This document shows positions 11,201 to 23,327 of a stretch of DNA of 64,000 nucleotides, piece after piece. Source of the stretch: Paratinospora sagittata (taxonomy: Eukaryota > Streptophyta > Magnoliopsida > Ranunculales > Menispermaceae). The position numbers were made by a program, and so were the translations under genes. The notes beneath the pieces were generated by a model that searched no databases, was not told where the DNA came from, and saw only the letters and a list, made by a program, of their open reading frames with translations. The first letter of the stretch is position 1; each line of letters opens with the position of its first letter. The stretch spans positions 61,419,997 to 61,483,996 of the forward strand of contig CM069590.1 of the NCBI GenBank assembly GCA_035771175.1. Reading direction: 5' to 3'.

Positions 11201-13278
11201 GGGCTTAAACATGGTTGTTTATTTTGTAAATAAATGCATGAATTATTAGGAGTTTCAGCAAGCGTTGGATTACCGTTTATAAATCTTTCTTCGATCTAAA
11301 TGTGAATGATTTATGGAATATCTGAATGCTTTTCTATCTTGACTTCAAATCGGGGAGCACAAGGAGTACCCCTATGCCTTAGTCAGGGATACACCATAAG
11401 GAGTCTTTTTTCTTGGCTCTGATTTGTCCCTTCTAATGCAGGTTTATTGAGAGATACTGTAGTAAATTAAGTTCTTTAGTATTGCAGGAAGTAGGTCCAA
11501 GTTTCCAATGTAGCTCTTTCATACATGATTGATATTCAGTGTCGGGCTTCTACTTGACTGCTATAGCCTTTTGAGTTCACTGGTTAAATAACGGTTAGTT
11601 GATGTTTTTAGGCTCTGTAAATGATAGTCCCCCTTTACTATTAGTTGGTTGGTTAACTACCCGGTGGATTAAGATGGTTGTTCCTAGTTTTTTCTTCACA
11701 TCCATAGGTTTGTTAGTATCTTCTCGATCTCGCAGAATCCTTAACAGTCATAAAACGTTTGATGTTTATTCCTACTAACTATTGGGTTCTGGCATTTTTG
11801 CTGAAAGTTTTATAATGTAGTGGTGATTATTTAGCAGGGAGGATGTTTACTTTATACTGCTGCCTGCTGGTTGCAAGGCCTGCACAAACGTGCTATTTTT
11901 GATAATTAATTTCATGTGGCCTGAGGTGCTTTGTATCCCATTGTCCAGCTGTAGGATGCTAGTGATTCTGGTTATCGTGCGCACATTGTTCTTGTTTATT
12001 TTAGTTTTTGGCTATTGATTTCCTCTAGTTGTGATTTATGCTCTATTCAAGGCATTTGAATAAGCATCACTCATTGGTACTCTTGTATTTAACTCATGTG
12101 AATGTCATTTTCATTTTATATTTTTTGACTAACATAATTTTGATTTGCATGTAGTTGGTCCCATGTGCTGTGTTATCTTTGCTCATTCATCCGTCAACAT
12201 CGCATCATATTTTCAACAGGTTTTGCTGGGCCTTCTGTGTTTATCTGGAAGCTGTTTCAGTGCTACCGCAGCTGCGCCTGATGCAGAACACAAAGGTATT
12301 TTCTGGAGAGCTCAATAATATTTATGTTTTTGTATGGATTGTCAGTATGTCTCTCTAATTCATCTTCCACTGAATTATGTTTCAGATAGTTGAACCATTT
12401 ACAGCTCATTATGTATTTGCATTGGGCATTGCGAGGTTCTTGAGCTGTGCCCATTGGGTTCTTCAGGTTTGATTTAAGCAAACAATTCCTCTGGATGTCT
12501 TCTTTTACCAAAAAAAAAAGAAAAAGAAATTATCTCTTGAAAATAACTGTTGTTCATCTCCACGAGGTTGTGGGTTTAGGTTGAGTGTTTTTCTTCACCC
12601 AGGAGACGGCTGTTCTAAAATCAGCCCAAATTTGGGATTTTTGATCCAATCCATTAAAAATTGCAGGTCCTATCCTATGTAGGGCCAGTTAGATGTTGGT
12701 TTTATGGTTTACTTACACAAATGAAACTTACACCACCCTTATTTACTTCTCTATTTTAATAAAACATTAATCCATAGATAGCCTTTCCGCAATTCGTGGT
12801 AAAGTTTCCTGCTGTGGCAGGAGTCTTGTACGCTTGGTATGCCCATGTTACAAATGGATCTGATGTCACTGCCCCCATTTCCTTTTGTATTAAATAGATC
12901 ATTAGACAAGCACTAAAGTCGTTCAAACTTATGCTTCTTGTTATAATTCTCTAACAGCACTGGATTATTTGACTAATACACACTAGCCTTGTATAATCTT
13001 AACAGGTCGTAGACACTCGGGGGCACATCCTGACAGCTTTGGGCTATGGTCTGTGGCTTTCCATGGTTCTTCTCTCCGAAATTGTTCAAACTTTCATCCT
13101 TGCAGATTTCTGTTACTATTACGTTAAAAGGTGAGTAACAAAACTTTTAAGTTATACAAGAACTGTTACATCTATATTTTGTCAAAGTTGAAAATTTGGG
13201 AGTTAATACATTCAATTCCTCATTTGCAGCCTTGTTGGCGGACAGCTTGTTCTTCGCCTTCCCTCAGGGGTAGTGTGA
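8262..13278 (+). CDS. ERD2-like ER lumen protein-retaining receptor family protein
   Basis: A multi-pass membrane protein of the KDEL-receptor family, which retrieves escaped ER proteins from the Golgi. This is the divergent plant ERD2-like branch, whose ligand binding is less certain. Six exons join in frame: 8262-8484, 10943-11142, 12155-12295, 12386-12466, 13006-13130 and 13230-13278, giving 272 residues. Classical ERD2 is about 215 residues; the extra part is a basic N-terminal extension (WLRRRPPKVKAF) plus an added hydrophobic segment around residues 23-34. Family motifs are SLKSQELTAIFLAVRL, VYLEAVSVLPQLRLMQNTK and QTFILADFCYYYVKS. The protein is hydrophobic throughout, consistent with seven or more membrane segments. 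The last exon is short and adds only about 16 residues. Introns 1 (2.5 kb) and 2 (1.0 kb) are long. The family call is secure; true K/HDEL binding is not. Confidence 0.93.
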
Positions 13279-15180
13279 TCCTGAGGCTCTCTTTTGCACC
13301 ACCACATGAGCAAAGTGTGCTTCCCAGTCGGCAACATAGATTATGGAATTCTGAAGCTCTTACTCAGTTCCTCCATTTCACCATCTCCCCCTGCTCTATA
13401 GTCTTGTTTTGTTTAACAGTCTCAAAGTTGGGGTAGCAGGAGGTTGATAGATACATTTTTTTAGCAAGACGTTAAGCTCCGTTGAATTAACTTGAGTTGC
13501 AACATACATCTCTTCTGGCATATTTTGGCGGGTCGATCGGGAAATCCTCTTACAGTTGTCTATATGATCACCAAACTCGAATGCAAGAATTGATCTCGAG
13601 AAGTGGGTGTAAGAACTGTCTGGAAGTCCAATTCTGTAGAGCTGATTATACTGCTTTTCCGTTTTAATTGGCTTAATTGGTGCCTTAGGAAAATGATTTA
13701 GTGGCCCACTTAGAAGTTGTTCCAGACCTGAAGTCACCTTTAGAATTTAATTTCAGTTTGGGCCCAAAATGAAATACAAGGGATGGTAAGATAGTGATGT
13801 TGTAATGAATACAGATGAAGCCATTTTTAAGAGAGGGGACCGGGGTTCGGCAGCAATTTAGATAATAGCAATATAAGATGAAATAACTTTAGAAGGCTAA
13901 AATCTTTGCTATAATGGTGGAAATTGCTCGATTGTAACTTGGAGATGATAATTTTCAATCTGGAAATAACTTTTATGCACAGCAGAGGTAATAATGCACA
14001 TATGTATTCTTTCTTTTTCAGGCTAATGGACGTTAGCCATGTGGAAGGGAAAAATGCTTGAGACTATTAAAATGAACCCTGATGAAAGAAACCAACAACT
14101 TTTATGCAAAGTTGTTGGTTGCCGCACAAAATTTAATTCGAATAAAATTTTTCTATATTAATTTGGTTTTCCCATTTCACTCCGTTAATTAGGGCCAAAT
14201 ACTTTCTTATATTTTATAATTACTTTCATGTACGACATTATATAAAATGGTTAAAAACTATAGTTATCCTATGGTATTTCCTTTGCATTATGTAAATATG
14301 ATAGTGATAGTTTCTAATATTTCTTTTGCATTATATAAAATGATAGTTTTTAATATTTATAAAGTACAGATATCGTCAATGACAGAAGAAGATATAACTA
14401 TTGTGTTGATAGTGTGTGCGTGTGTTTTCATGATTTCACACTCCTTTAGCATGACACGTCTAAGCGTGTGATATACATATGATTATTATTATTGTGTTGA
14501 TACTGTGTATGCGCGTGTGTGTGATTTCATGATTTCACACTCTTTTAGCGTGACACGTGTACGTCAAACGAGAATGAAAGATTTGTTATCTTCCTGTTAG
14601 GAAAGATAAAGGAAGAAGATTGTTACTTTGTCAGGTCCAACAAAGTTTGACCAGCGAATGAAAGCACGTCAACGTCAGCGCTTACCATTGATGTTATACG
14701 TGGCAAAATATGGAGTGGTTACAGTTGTAGAGCATCATCTCAATACATGGCTGGCAACAACTGTAAGATACCTCCACTTGTTCTCGCCTCCCCCACCTAA
14801 ACCGCCGACTCGAAACAAAACGATTGTAAACTCAAACCTGCACGTGTTGCTATCGCCCCCCATACCATTTAGATGAATTACACGTACATGTAACATTTGC
14901 ATATTTATTTTGACTCAAAAATAATTTAATAACTACATCTTTTATCTTTTTCATCTCTTTATGTTTACGAGATTGAAGTTGTGAAAGTTATGATTATATA
15001 TGAAGCTAACAAATAATGAGATGTGAAAATAAATTGATTAATCAAATGCGTCATTATGCTAGATTTAGTTTGATTTGCATTAAATATTATAGATATAATT
15101 TAGATAAGATGGAGCAGATGGTGACTTCGGAAGAACCAATGATTTGAGGGTGTTAGGTCTACAAGACTCAATTATTAAAC

Positions 15181-15232
<52 letters not shown>

Positions 15233-16029
15233 GTACACACATCCATTTAAGTGTCTTGCGTTTTTCTTCTATCAATGTGATGTGGTTGTTCAGCCATGCA
15301 AGAGCCTCTCAATATCTTAATCTTATCCACATGTAGATGGCTAATTATCATATTTAACTCAGTCTATTTACAAGACAAGGACGTTTGAAAACCTCTTTGA
15401 ATTTCACGTACTAATTGAAAAATCGTCTTAAAAGGTCTTCCACGACACTTTTTTTTAGAATGTTTTATCATTTAGAACGTTGAATTTAAGAGTGTTTTCA
15501 AATATTTTTGTATAGTGATTTTTTTTGTAATAAAATATCATTACTTATTCTTTTGATTTCACCTTTTGGTAGAGTGACACTGTTTTTACTTGAGATGAAG
15601 CTATTGTATTGTGATTATATGTAGGCACGCTGACACAATATTAAGTGGAGTGACACCATATCTTTTTAGTGATGCTTGTTAGAAATGAATTAATCTCTAT
15701 GATGTGCATTAACCGATTCACAGGACACCACCTAAATTTTTTTTTTTAAAAAAAATATCATTCGTCTTTGATAGAGCTCTTGATCTTAATTAATTCTTGA
15801 ATCATATCACACTTGTGATTAATTAAGAAATATTGATGGGGATATACTAATTAAATGATATCTCAAAAATTAGAAGTTTGACAAGCAGTTCCAAAGACAA
15901 ATATTAAACTTTATCTAATCTTTTTTGTTACATTTGAATGTTTGGTCCAAATCTGTGTCCTACCCCCATCAGCTTCGGTAGGCACAGTATTCCAAGTCCC
16001 CCCCTCCCCCAAATGCCCAAAAGATAAAC

Positions 16030-16063
<34 letters not shown>

Positions 16064-16328
16064 TTCTACTTATATATTTTAATAAATGTAGTTTGTGTCA
16101 TTGGTAATTGAGCATGCAAGCTGGAGATTGATAAGCAGAGCCCCACAAGCCACTAAAGCATGGAAAAGATTTATTCTGATACTTCATTTGTTTTGTTTTC
16201 TCCTATAGCTAGTTTCGCTGGCATTGATCGATACATCACCTACTACCAAACTTTTAGTTATTTGTTTTCTTCCTCGTATGTGTGCTCTCTTCACCTAACT
16301 TTCTTCCTAATTATGCCTTGCCACTCCC
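13279..16328. other. Intergenic region with short repeats
   Basis: No coding gene is supported. The first 300-500 bases are probably the 3' UTR of the ERD2-like gene. A diverged direct repeat is present: 14400-14459 and 14491-14558 share ATTGTGTTGATA, CATGATTTCACACTC and TTTAGC(A/G)TGACACGT. A pure (TA)n microsatellite spans 15184-15226. An AAAAT-type A-rich run lies near 16028-16060. The rest is AT-rich unique-looking sequence. Confidence 0.5.
15184..15226. repeat. (TA)n microsatellite
   Basis: About 21 uninterrupted TA units are followed directly by a CA-rich run (acacacgtacacac). This is a probable polymorphic marker with no other function visible. Confidence 0.95.
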
Positions 16329-16337
16329 CTATAAATA
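16329..16337 (+). promoter_or_regulatory. TATA box of the first GASA gene
   Basis: CTATAAATA, preceded by a C-rich stretch, sits 100 bases before the ATG at 16437, a normal spacing. The second GASA gene carries the same nine bases in the same C-rich context, consistent with tandem duplication that included the core promoter. Confidence 0.75.
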
Positions 16338-16436
16338 CACCACTCCTCTTCTCTCTCATTTCAAATTCCAATATATATAGCAACTGGTGCGCGCGGTCTT
16401 CATTAATTTGCACATCATTTTCTGCAGTACTAATTA

Positions 16437-17208
16437 ATGGCCTTCTTTAAACCTTTCCTTCCTATGCTTCTCATCTCTCTCGCTCTCCTCCACCTGGCTG
16501 TACTTCTGGAGGCAACTACTCAGTTCGCCCAATCTCATCATCATTTGGTAAGCATAGAGATCATTATCCTTCTAATTTTTTTTTCTTTTTCAATTTGTTC
16601 CATTATAAATGCTAAAACAATCCATAATTAATGATAATACATACCTAAAATGAGTGGTTACCAATTTTCTTTTCTTTTTTGTTTTCACTTTTGTTGGTGA
16701 CGTGACGACTTATCACATTAATATAAATATAATCTTTGGGTCATTTTAGCATTTCTCATCTTATAGTCGCCCTAGTGGCCTTTGGATATAATTAATACAT
16801 CTTAGTAATATATATATTTTGCCTAATAAATTTTAACTGGGACGTATGTTGCAGGGAACAAACATAAATGGAACACGTAGGTCTCTCCTTGCACCCTTAA
16901 TTGGTATGCTATTGCTATACATCTTGATTAATCTTCATTAAATTCGTTCCCCATAAATATTTATATTATACTGAATGGAAATTAAGTTAATTAATTTAAA
17001 TTAATTTGGGTTACATGAGTATGCAGATTGTGGTGCATCATGTGAAGCGAGGTGCATGTTATCTTCGAGGCCGCGGTTATGCAAGAGGGCATGTGGGACT
17101 TGCTGTGGTAGGTGCAACTGCGTCCCTCCCGGTACTTCTGGTAACTATGAATCCTGCGCTTGCTACGCCAACTTGACCACTCACGGTGGTAAACGCAAGT
17201 GCCCTTAA
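16437..17208 (+). CDS. Snakin/GASA cysteine-rich peptide, copy 1
   Basis: A secreted peptide of the gibberellin-regulated GASA/snakin family, whose members act in growth, hormone and redox signalling and in antimicrobial defence. Three exons (16437-16547, 16855-16903, 17027-17208; intron phases 0 and 1) encode 113 residues. Residues 1-26 form a signal peptide with a long Leu-rich core. A short variable linker with HSHHH-like and GTRRSLL segments follows. The C-terminal 60-residue domain begins DCGASCEARC and ends KRKCP, with all 12 family cysteines (C-x3-C-x3-C-x8-C-x3-C-x2-CC-x2-C-x-C-x11-C-x-C-x12-C). The stop follows KCP directly, as is typical. It is a tandem paralogue of the gene at 19651. 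Which family member it matches is not decided. Confidence 0.95.
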
Positions 17209-19515
17209 ATCTTCATCAGCCTCCGAGGACGACCATGCTACTGCTACCTCTACTAATGAACCGAAGGCCACTTAGTTATATGTTCTTGAGAAATTAAGAG
17301 TACCCACCATTAATTATTAATCTATCATCTGTTGTTATATTTTAATTCTAATTAATAATTTAATAAAGGTGTTTCTATTGTGTATATGTATGCATGTATG
17401 TGTGTGTGTTTATTGAAATGAAATAGAAATGTAATATTTGCAAAGGCATAATAAAAAGAAAAAATTTCTCGAGTTTGATGTACGTAAACGGTCGCATGGT
17501 TAAGGTGTGTAGTGTACATGCACATCACACGATTATCTCTTTATTTATTTTTTTTATTTTTTTTGGGTGCAAAATAAATATATGTGCAACTATGCGCATG
17601 CGAAAAATATCCCAAAATATCCCCACCATTAATTAAAGCTTAGGGTTATCTTTGTACACAAAATTCGACCAGGATACAAATACATGCATCAGTACCTCAG
17701 CAAAAAGCTAAGGGACTTGGACTCTGGTCATTAAAATTGGTTGCAAATTTAAATATTATGGAAGAAAATAAATATAAATACAATATAACAAATTATCATG
17801 ATTGTTGTCATTGTCAACCTACTAGCTAGGATATCTCCTGTTAAGTTTAAATCAAGCTTCACAAATCAATGAAAACGCTTCAAATTGACAAGTTTCAGTC
17901 GGTTCAGCTTAATTGGTTCCTAGTTCAAAGCTTTTTTTTTATTATTTATTTTTATATTTCATTAATTTTATTAGAAATTATTGGAGGCCTTCAATATGTA
18001 TCATCGATTTTGCATATTATACATTAATCACTTCACATGAAAATATTAAGATCAACAAAATAAATTAAATAGAGTAAAAATTAAGAATTTCGTACGAAAC
18101 TTATTTCCCCTCGACAATCATATCAAGTATCAACATAGCTTTTCTACGTTGAGAGTTGACGCGGTAAAAGATGGCTTCTGCTGCAATTTTACGAGTGGCG
18201 AGTGGCGACAACTTTAAGAGAATGTTTTAGAAGTTTAACTTTTTGTTCCGGAACCATCTTATCAATCCACAATTCGATTGAATCAAATCTTTTGGTTTGT
18301 TTTAGCCTGGGTTAAATAGCTAGTTTAAGTTAAGTTGGGTTTTAAAATATCTAACTCGATTGATTTGAATTGAATTACGAGTTCAACTCATAAAAAATTG
18401 AATAACCCGACACGAACTGAATCTTAGTATTAGTCTCAAAGTCATAAATTCTACAATTACATATTTATAATTTAGAGCTTTAGTAATTAAAAAAAAGCTT
18501 ATTAATGAAAAACTTAACAATCGTAATAACTTAAAATTAATTTTTTTTTATTTTTTTGTGTCTTTTTTTGCTTGACTATGTATTTGTGTCTTTTATTTAT
18601 TCTATCTTATTCGTTTTTATGTGTATTTTTTTAACTGCTTTACTCGATAATAATTTTCAGTGTTTAACCATTGACACCTTTTAGCTATGTAAAATTAAGC
18701 TTCTGTAACAAATTATGTTCATATCAAGTTTTAAAGATATAAACCAACAAGAGAATTTGATCATCATCATGAGTATCAATTTTATAATTACCAATCTAAG
18801 TCATTGTAATAACATACTATAAATATTGGGTTAAAAAAAAAGGCTACCATAATTTATTTTGTAGCAATTATTTTATAAATTATTGTTCAAAGTTATCAAA
18901 ATTAGGTCCAAGTCTAACCTGATCTACTGACCCACTCAAATCGAACCCGAACTATTTAGGTTGGGTTAGGTTTTAAATTTAACAACCTAAATTATTTAGG
19001 TTGGATTAGATTTTGGCCTTAAACCGACCTAACTCAACCCATGCCTAAATAATACATATGAGTTTAAAATTTAGTTTTTTAATTATAAGTGTTATATGGG
19101 TGGGGGTTGATATTAGTTGCATCTTGCTTAAAAGATCAGCAAAGTATTCTGCCTTTCGATTAAATGTATATAGTCTTAAAAATTACCTATATATAATATT
19201 CTTCTCTCTAATTTCTTTTCTTTTTTTTGGTTTAGTATTTTTCATTCTTATTTCTCACGTATTGCATTCAAACTCAATTAGAATTTTGCTTTTACCCATT
19301 TCAATCAAGTCTGCTAATAAAGCTGACGACCAAATTAGCTGTAATGCCTGGAGCCTCAGATAGAAGCTTAGAAATTAAAGATTTAATTCTCTTAAGAGAA
19401 ACAATTGGCTTTGTTAATGGTTTTTCTATTCTGAAAGCTTCACCAAATTAACCAACAAGGGAATGTTCCCGTCCTCGTACGCGCCTTCCCCTGATTCACC
19501 ACACATACCTCCACC
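17209..19515. other. Spacer between the two GASA genes
   Basis: No gene is supported. It begins with the 3' UTR of GASA copy 1. Two segments, about 18298-18420 and 18900-19045, carry degenerate GGTTGGGTT / AACCCGA-type strings in opposite senses. Around 18990-19005, AACCTAAATTATTTAGGTT is a near-perfect palindrome. This pattern resembles old plant transposon remnants, but I could not define ends or a target duplication. Confidence 0.4.
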
Positions 19516-19524
19516 CTATAAATA
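19516..19524 (+). promoter_or_regulatory. TATA box of the second GASA gene
   Basis: CTATAAATA follows CCACC and sits 127 bases before the ATG at 19651. It matches the core promoter of GASA copy 1. Confidence 0.75.
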
Positions 19525-19650
19525 TAACCCATCTCATCAAATTGAAGGCACACCAAGCTATTGTTAATTTCTTATATATATATCTTATCTCTTCAGTCTT
19601 CACTTCCATCTTTACAATTAATTTTATTTTCCCTTTTAATTAATACCACC

Positions 19651-20229
19651 ATGGCCGCCTTCTCCAAAGCTTTCTTTGCTTCTCTTCTCCTCTCTCTTTT
19701 TTTCTTCCATCTTGTGGAACCATATGGTTCTGATCCCTTGGTATATTATTTAATTACTTGGATCTCTAGCTAGTTCCTTCAGATCTCTCTAATTTGTTAA
19801 ATTCTTCCTCTGTTTCGGGACATCAATTTATTATTATTGTCTAATTTATAAGTGATCTTGATCATGTGCCTAATTGCATGGGGTTGCAGGTAAGCAGCAG
19901 CAGTGGAACACAGAGGCATCTCCTCCAAACCATTGGTATGCATACATAGACACATCATGATCTTCGTCATCTGATGATTAGTTTGGCTTCTTAATGGAAT
20001 TTAAATATATATATGGGTATGTGCTTTTTTTTTTGGGGGGGTTGCAGATTGTGGTGCAGCTTGTACAGCGAGGTGCAGGTTGTCTTCGAGGCCTAACCTC
20101 TGTCACAGGGCTTGTGGAACGTGTTGTGCCAGGTGCAGTTGTGTTCCTCCAGGCACTTCTGGCAACTATGATGCTTGTTCTTGCTACGCGAACATGACCA
20201 CCCATGGTGGTCGACGTAAGTGTCCTTGA
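19651..20229 (+). CDS. Snakin/GASA cysteine-rich peptide, copy 2
   Basis: A tandem paralogue of the gene at 16437, with the same three-exon structure and the same intron phases: 19651-19740, 19890-19935 and 20048-20229, giving 105 residues. The ATG lies in a strong context (ACCACCATGG). Residues 1-22 are a signal peptide core rich in Leu and Phe. The linker carries SSSSGTQRHLL. The domain begins DCGAACTARC and ends RRKCP, with all 12 cysteines at the family spacing. The two domains differ at roughly 13-15 of 60 positions, while linker and signal peptide differ more, so the duplication is not very recent. The acceptor of intron 1 is followed at once by GTAAGC, which is itself a donor-like sequence. 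The function is that of the family (secreted, hormone-responsive or defensive); the specific role is unknown. Confidence 0.95.
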
Positions 20230-23060
20230 ATTCAAACAAGTGAGCCGGCCACCAGTACCACAGGTGTCGAGAGAACTAGCTACATAATTGAACACTTCTT
20301 GGTTCTTACTCTCTTGTAATATTTCTAATAGCTAGCTAGTATATATTATAAGAAGGCAGCTGCTTGCAGTCACTGGTGAATATATTTGGACTTTGGGAGT
20401 GTAATTAAGTTTGCAAGCGAGTTTTATGTACAGCACTTTCGGCACTTTATGGTGAATATCATCAGCTGGAATAAAGACAATTAAACTTACTATAGTCATT
20501 AATAAATGATCTCTCTTCCAACTTCCACGATGCAAGCCAACAAACACTTTTTCAGCTGGCTGGCAGTCCTCCCTCTTCTACAGGTGGAGAGAGTTCAAGT
20601 TTCTAGTGCTGTAGTTGTTAGTTCTCCCATCTTTGGAACTATAATCTTTCTTGTGGCACTCGAATATTTGATAAAGAGGTAGCTTTTTAACCATAAGGTT
20701 TTACCTTCACTTTTTGTTAGTCTTACTTTAAGTTGTGAAGAAGATTAATAGGTTAAAAATAGATTATTATATATATATATTTTTTAAAAAGAATTCTATA
20801 GCCATAGTGGAGTCACTATTTTTATAAAAAAAATCCACATTGAAACGTAGAAATCTATTGATTTTGGGTTTAGGACTAATAAATGTTATATATTTATAGC
20901 TTTATGATCATAGTAATTAATTTGTATGATTTTTATTTAAGTTTTTTATATTTTTTTATTATTTTTTTATTTCAATACCAACATCTTGATTTTATATTAA
21001 CACTCTTAAAAAGGATAAAAAGAAAAGAAAAAAAAAAGGCCGCACAAGGAAGAAGAGATGCGGAACTGCCACCCATGCTATTGCTTTAGTAATGGCAGAG
21101 AAGAACACTACGCGTGTTCCTTAAAATGCGGCTTTTTTTCTTTCTTTTTTGTATTTTTAGCTCTAATCCCAAATTGTTATAAAATAAAAAAATTGAAGCA
21201 TGCCACATGTATGGTGCAGGATCTTACAACTAATTGAACGCACCAATTCATATATATGCAACTAATGAATGCCACAGATATTGCAAGTACCACCTACCCC
21301 AGGATCTTGCCCTACTTTCAATCTGTAATCATGTGTATGGATTCTATATCAAAGAACTGAGTGCTCTATCAACAAGAAGTTGGATTTCCCATGTGGTATG
21401 CCCCAGCCCTCAAGTTTTGATTAACTGTTTTTAATTTGCCTTTGAGAATAGTGACTAAGTGTGAAATAACAACTTTTTTACGAAAATTTTAAGCGACACT
21501 TAAGAAAGTGATTGAAATAGTTATTCCATGATATAGTCTTATACCAATTACTTGAGATATCTAATGGTGAGTAATTTTGTATATAATTAATTACATGTTC
21601 GGTTGTAATTTGGATCACCGCATGTACAGGAGAATGCACATATATATATATATATATATGATTTTTGTTATAAAAATATTAATACTCTGTATTAATCTAT
21701 AAACGATACAAATATTGGCATAAACATATGAATTTAAATTCATACTTCGATAATATTGAATTGATTTCGTTACCGAATGCTACGAGTTCTTCCATGTGAG
21801 GTCTTATAGATCGGATGATCCTTGGAAAGAAAATGATTCTTTAACATTATAATCCCTTCTCTTACAAGCATTTAGCCTGTTTGATTTAATCAGGATATTA
21901 AAACTTAATTAGCAAAGTCCCTATGAGATTTTATCAAATAGTCAATTCCTCTTGCACCAGCTTGCTGCTGGCCTTTTCTATTATACAAAAAAAAAAAAAA
22001 AAATTCCCCCTCATTATCACTCAAAAGTTGATTGATTTTGTCTTTTCATATTTTACTGGTTATAACCTCGTGACAAAGAATCGTGCAAGTCAATCTAAGT
22101 GGATCAGCTACAATTGCTATTAATTTTCATACATGGTTACCATCAAATTACATGTAGGCAGGACGTTAATTTGAATGTCGACTTAACCTTTAATAAACAA
22201 AGTGGAAGAAATGGATTCAGGTGGCCGACCTTAAATAATTGAAAAAAAAATTAATTGAGTTGAGTCATACATGACTACAATGTAGTATATATATGTCATA
22301 GAAATCGAATTTTACTAAGTATTCTAATTCTAACTTCAACTTTATTGCTAATCTCTAAATAAAATAAAAGTTGATAAATCTAAAAGATAATCTTATGTAC
22401 GTAAGAAAAAAAAAAACAAACTTTTTTATTTTTATTTTTTTAGAGGATTATTCTCTACAATGTGAGGAGGATAAATCATCACGTATGTTAAGAATATTTT
22501 GTATCTACCAGAAGTGCAAATAAAATTTATTCATTTGAATAATTACGAGGTAAGGGACTAATTACCAGGTTGATCACAAGGTTAGTATCACCATTAATTG
22601 AGGCTCTAATATAATCTTTGGCTTCCCTCTAATTAGATTAATGCATGATTCATTTTTTATATTTATGAAAAGATGCATGATTCAAATTTCGACTATTATA
22701 AAACAATTCATAATTATATTATTTTACTATTGAGCACAAGAATGAGCGTGACAACGAAATGTATTGGGAGCTTCTATATAATCAATGCATACATTCTTCT
22801 AGTTGGCTATACGTAAAATTGAAAAAGCCTGGTGGGCTTGGTGTTAATTAATGGTACAAATCTTTGCAAAGTTTGTTTCCATTACCAAGCCATTTTTAAG
22901 TTCCATATTAGGAGATAAATTATTATTATGCCAAAATATGATTAATTTTCTGTAGTATACCCCTTATTATATCTTTTCAAGATTTGTTTTTTTCATCTCG
23001 GGGAACTAAACTAATCTAATTACGATGAATCTTATTAAATTATTTTCCTTCCATATGCCT
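20230..23060. other. Intergenic region, no gene seen
   Basis: This is AT-rich sequence with many short homopolymer and AT runs, including a short (TA)n near 21640-21659 and a poly-A run near 21988-22003. No ORF here has the look of an exon and I recognise no repeat family. The first few hundred bases probably contain the GASA copy 2 3' UTR. Confidence 0.4.
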
Positions 23061-23116
23061 AGCTGTCAAACGGCTAGTTTTGAAAATGGTCCGAACCGAT
23101 AGACGCCGCTCAAGCT

Positions 23117-23140
23117 TCCAACGGTCATATGACCGTTGGA
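23117..23140. promoter_or_regulatory. Perfect palindrome of two head-to-head MSA (mitosis-specific activator) elements
   Basis: A perfect 24-base palindrome. Each half contains TCCAACGGTCA, which fits the MSA consensus YCYAACGGYYA bound by three-repeat MYB (MYB3R) proteins in G2/M-phase plant promoters. A looser third copy, TCAAACGGCT, lies at 23066-23075. The palindrome is about 20 bases before the TATA box and about 190 before the ATG of the gene at 23328. The match is seen directly; cell-cycle control is inferred. Confidence 0.75.
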
Positions 23141-23160
23141 TTCCCATTTCAAATCTTTCT

Positions 23161-23167
23161 TATAAAC
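23161..23167 (+). promoter_or_regulatory. TATA box of the acidic-protein gene
   Basis: TATAAAC in the context TTCTTATAAACACC, 167 bases upstream of the ATG at 23328 and just downstream of the MSA palindrome. Confidence 0.65.
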
Positions 23168-23327
23168 ACCAAAACTATTCTACTGCCCACGAATATCTTT
23201 GTAGTCTCTCGTCTCTCTCAGATTTTCCTGCGTTAGAAAGTCCTTTTTCTCTTACCCTGTTCTTCTCTGTGCCCTTTAGATTTCAGTTTTCCTACGATTT
23301 GTTTTCTAAATTTTTCTTCAAGATCCA

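Noticed and set aside
18298..19045. Inverted GGTTGGGTT/AACCCGA-rich arms as a defined MITE
   Set aside because: The arms align only loosely and no target duplication was found; noted only as possible old TE remnants.
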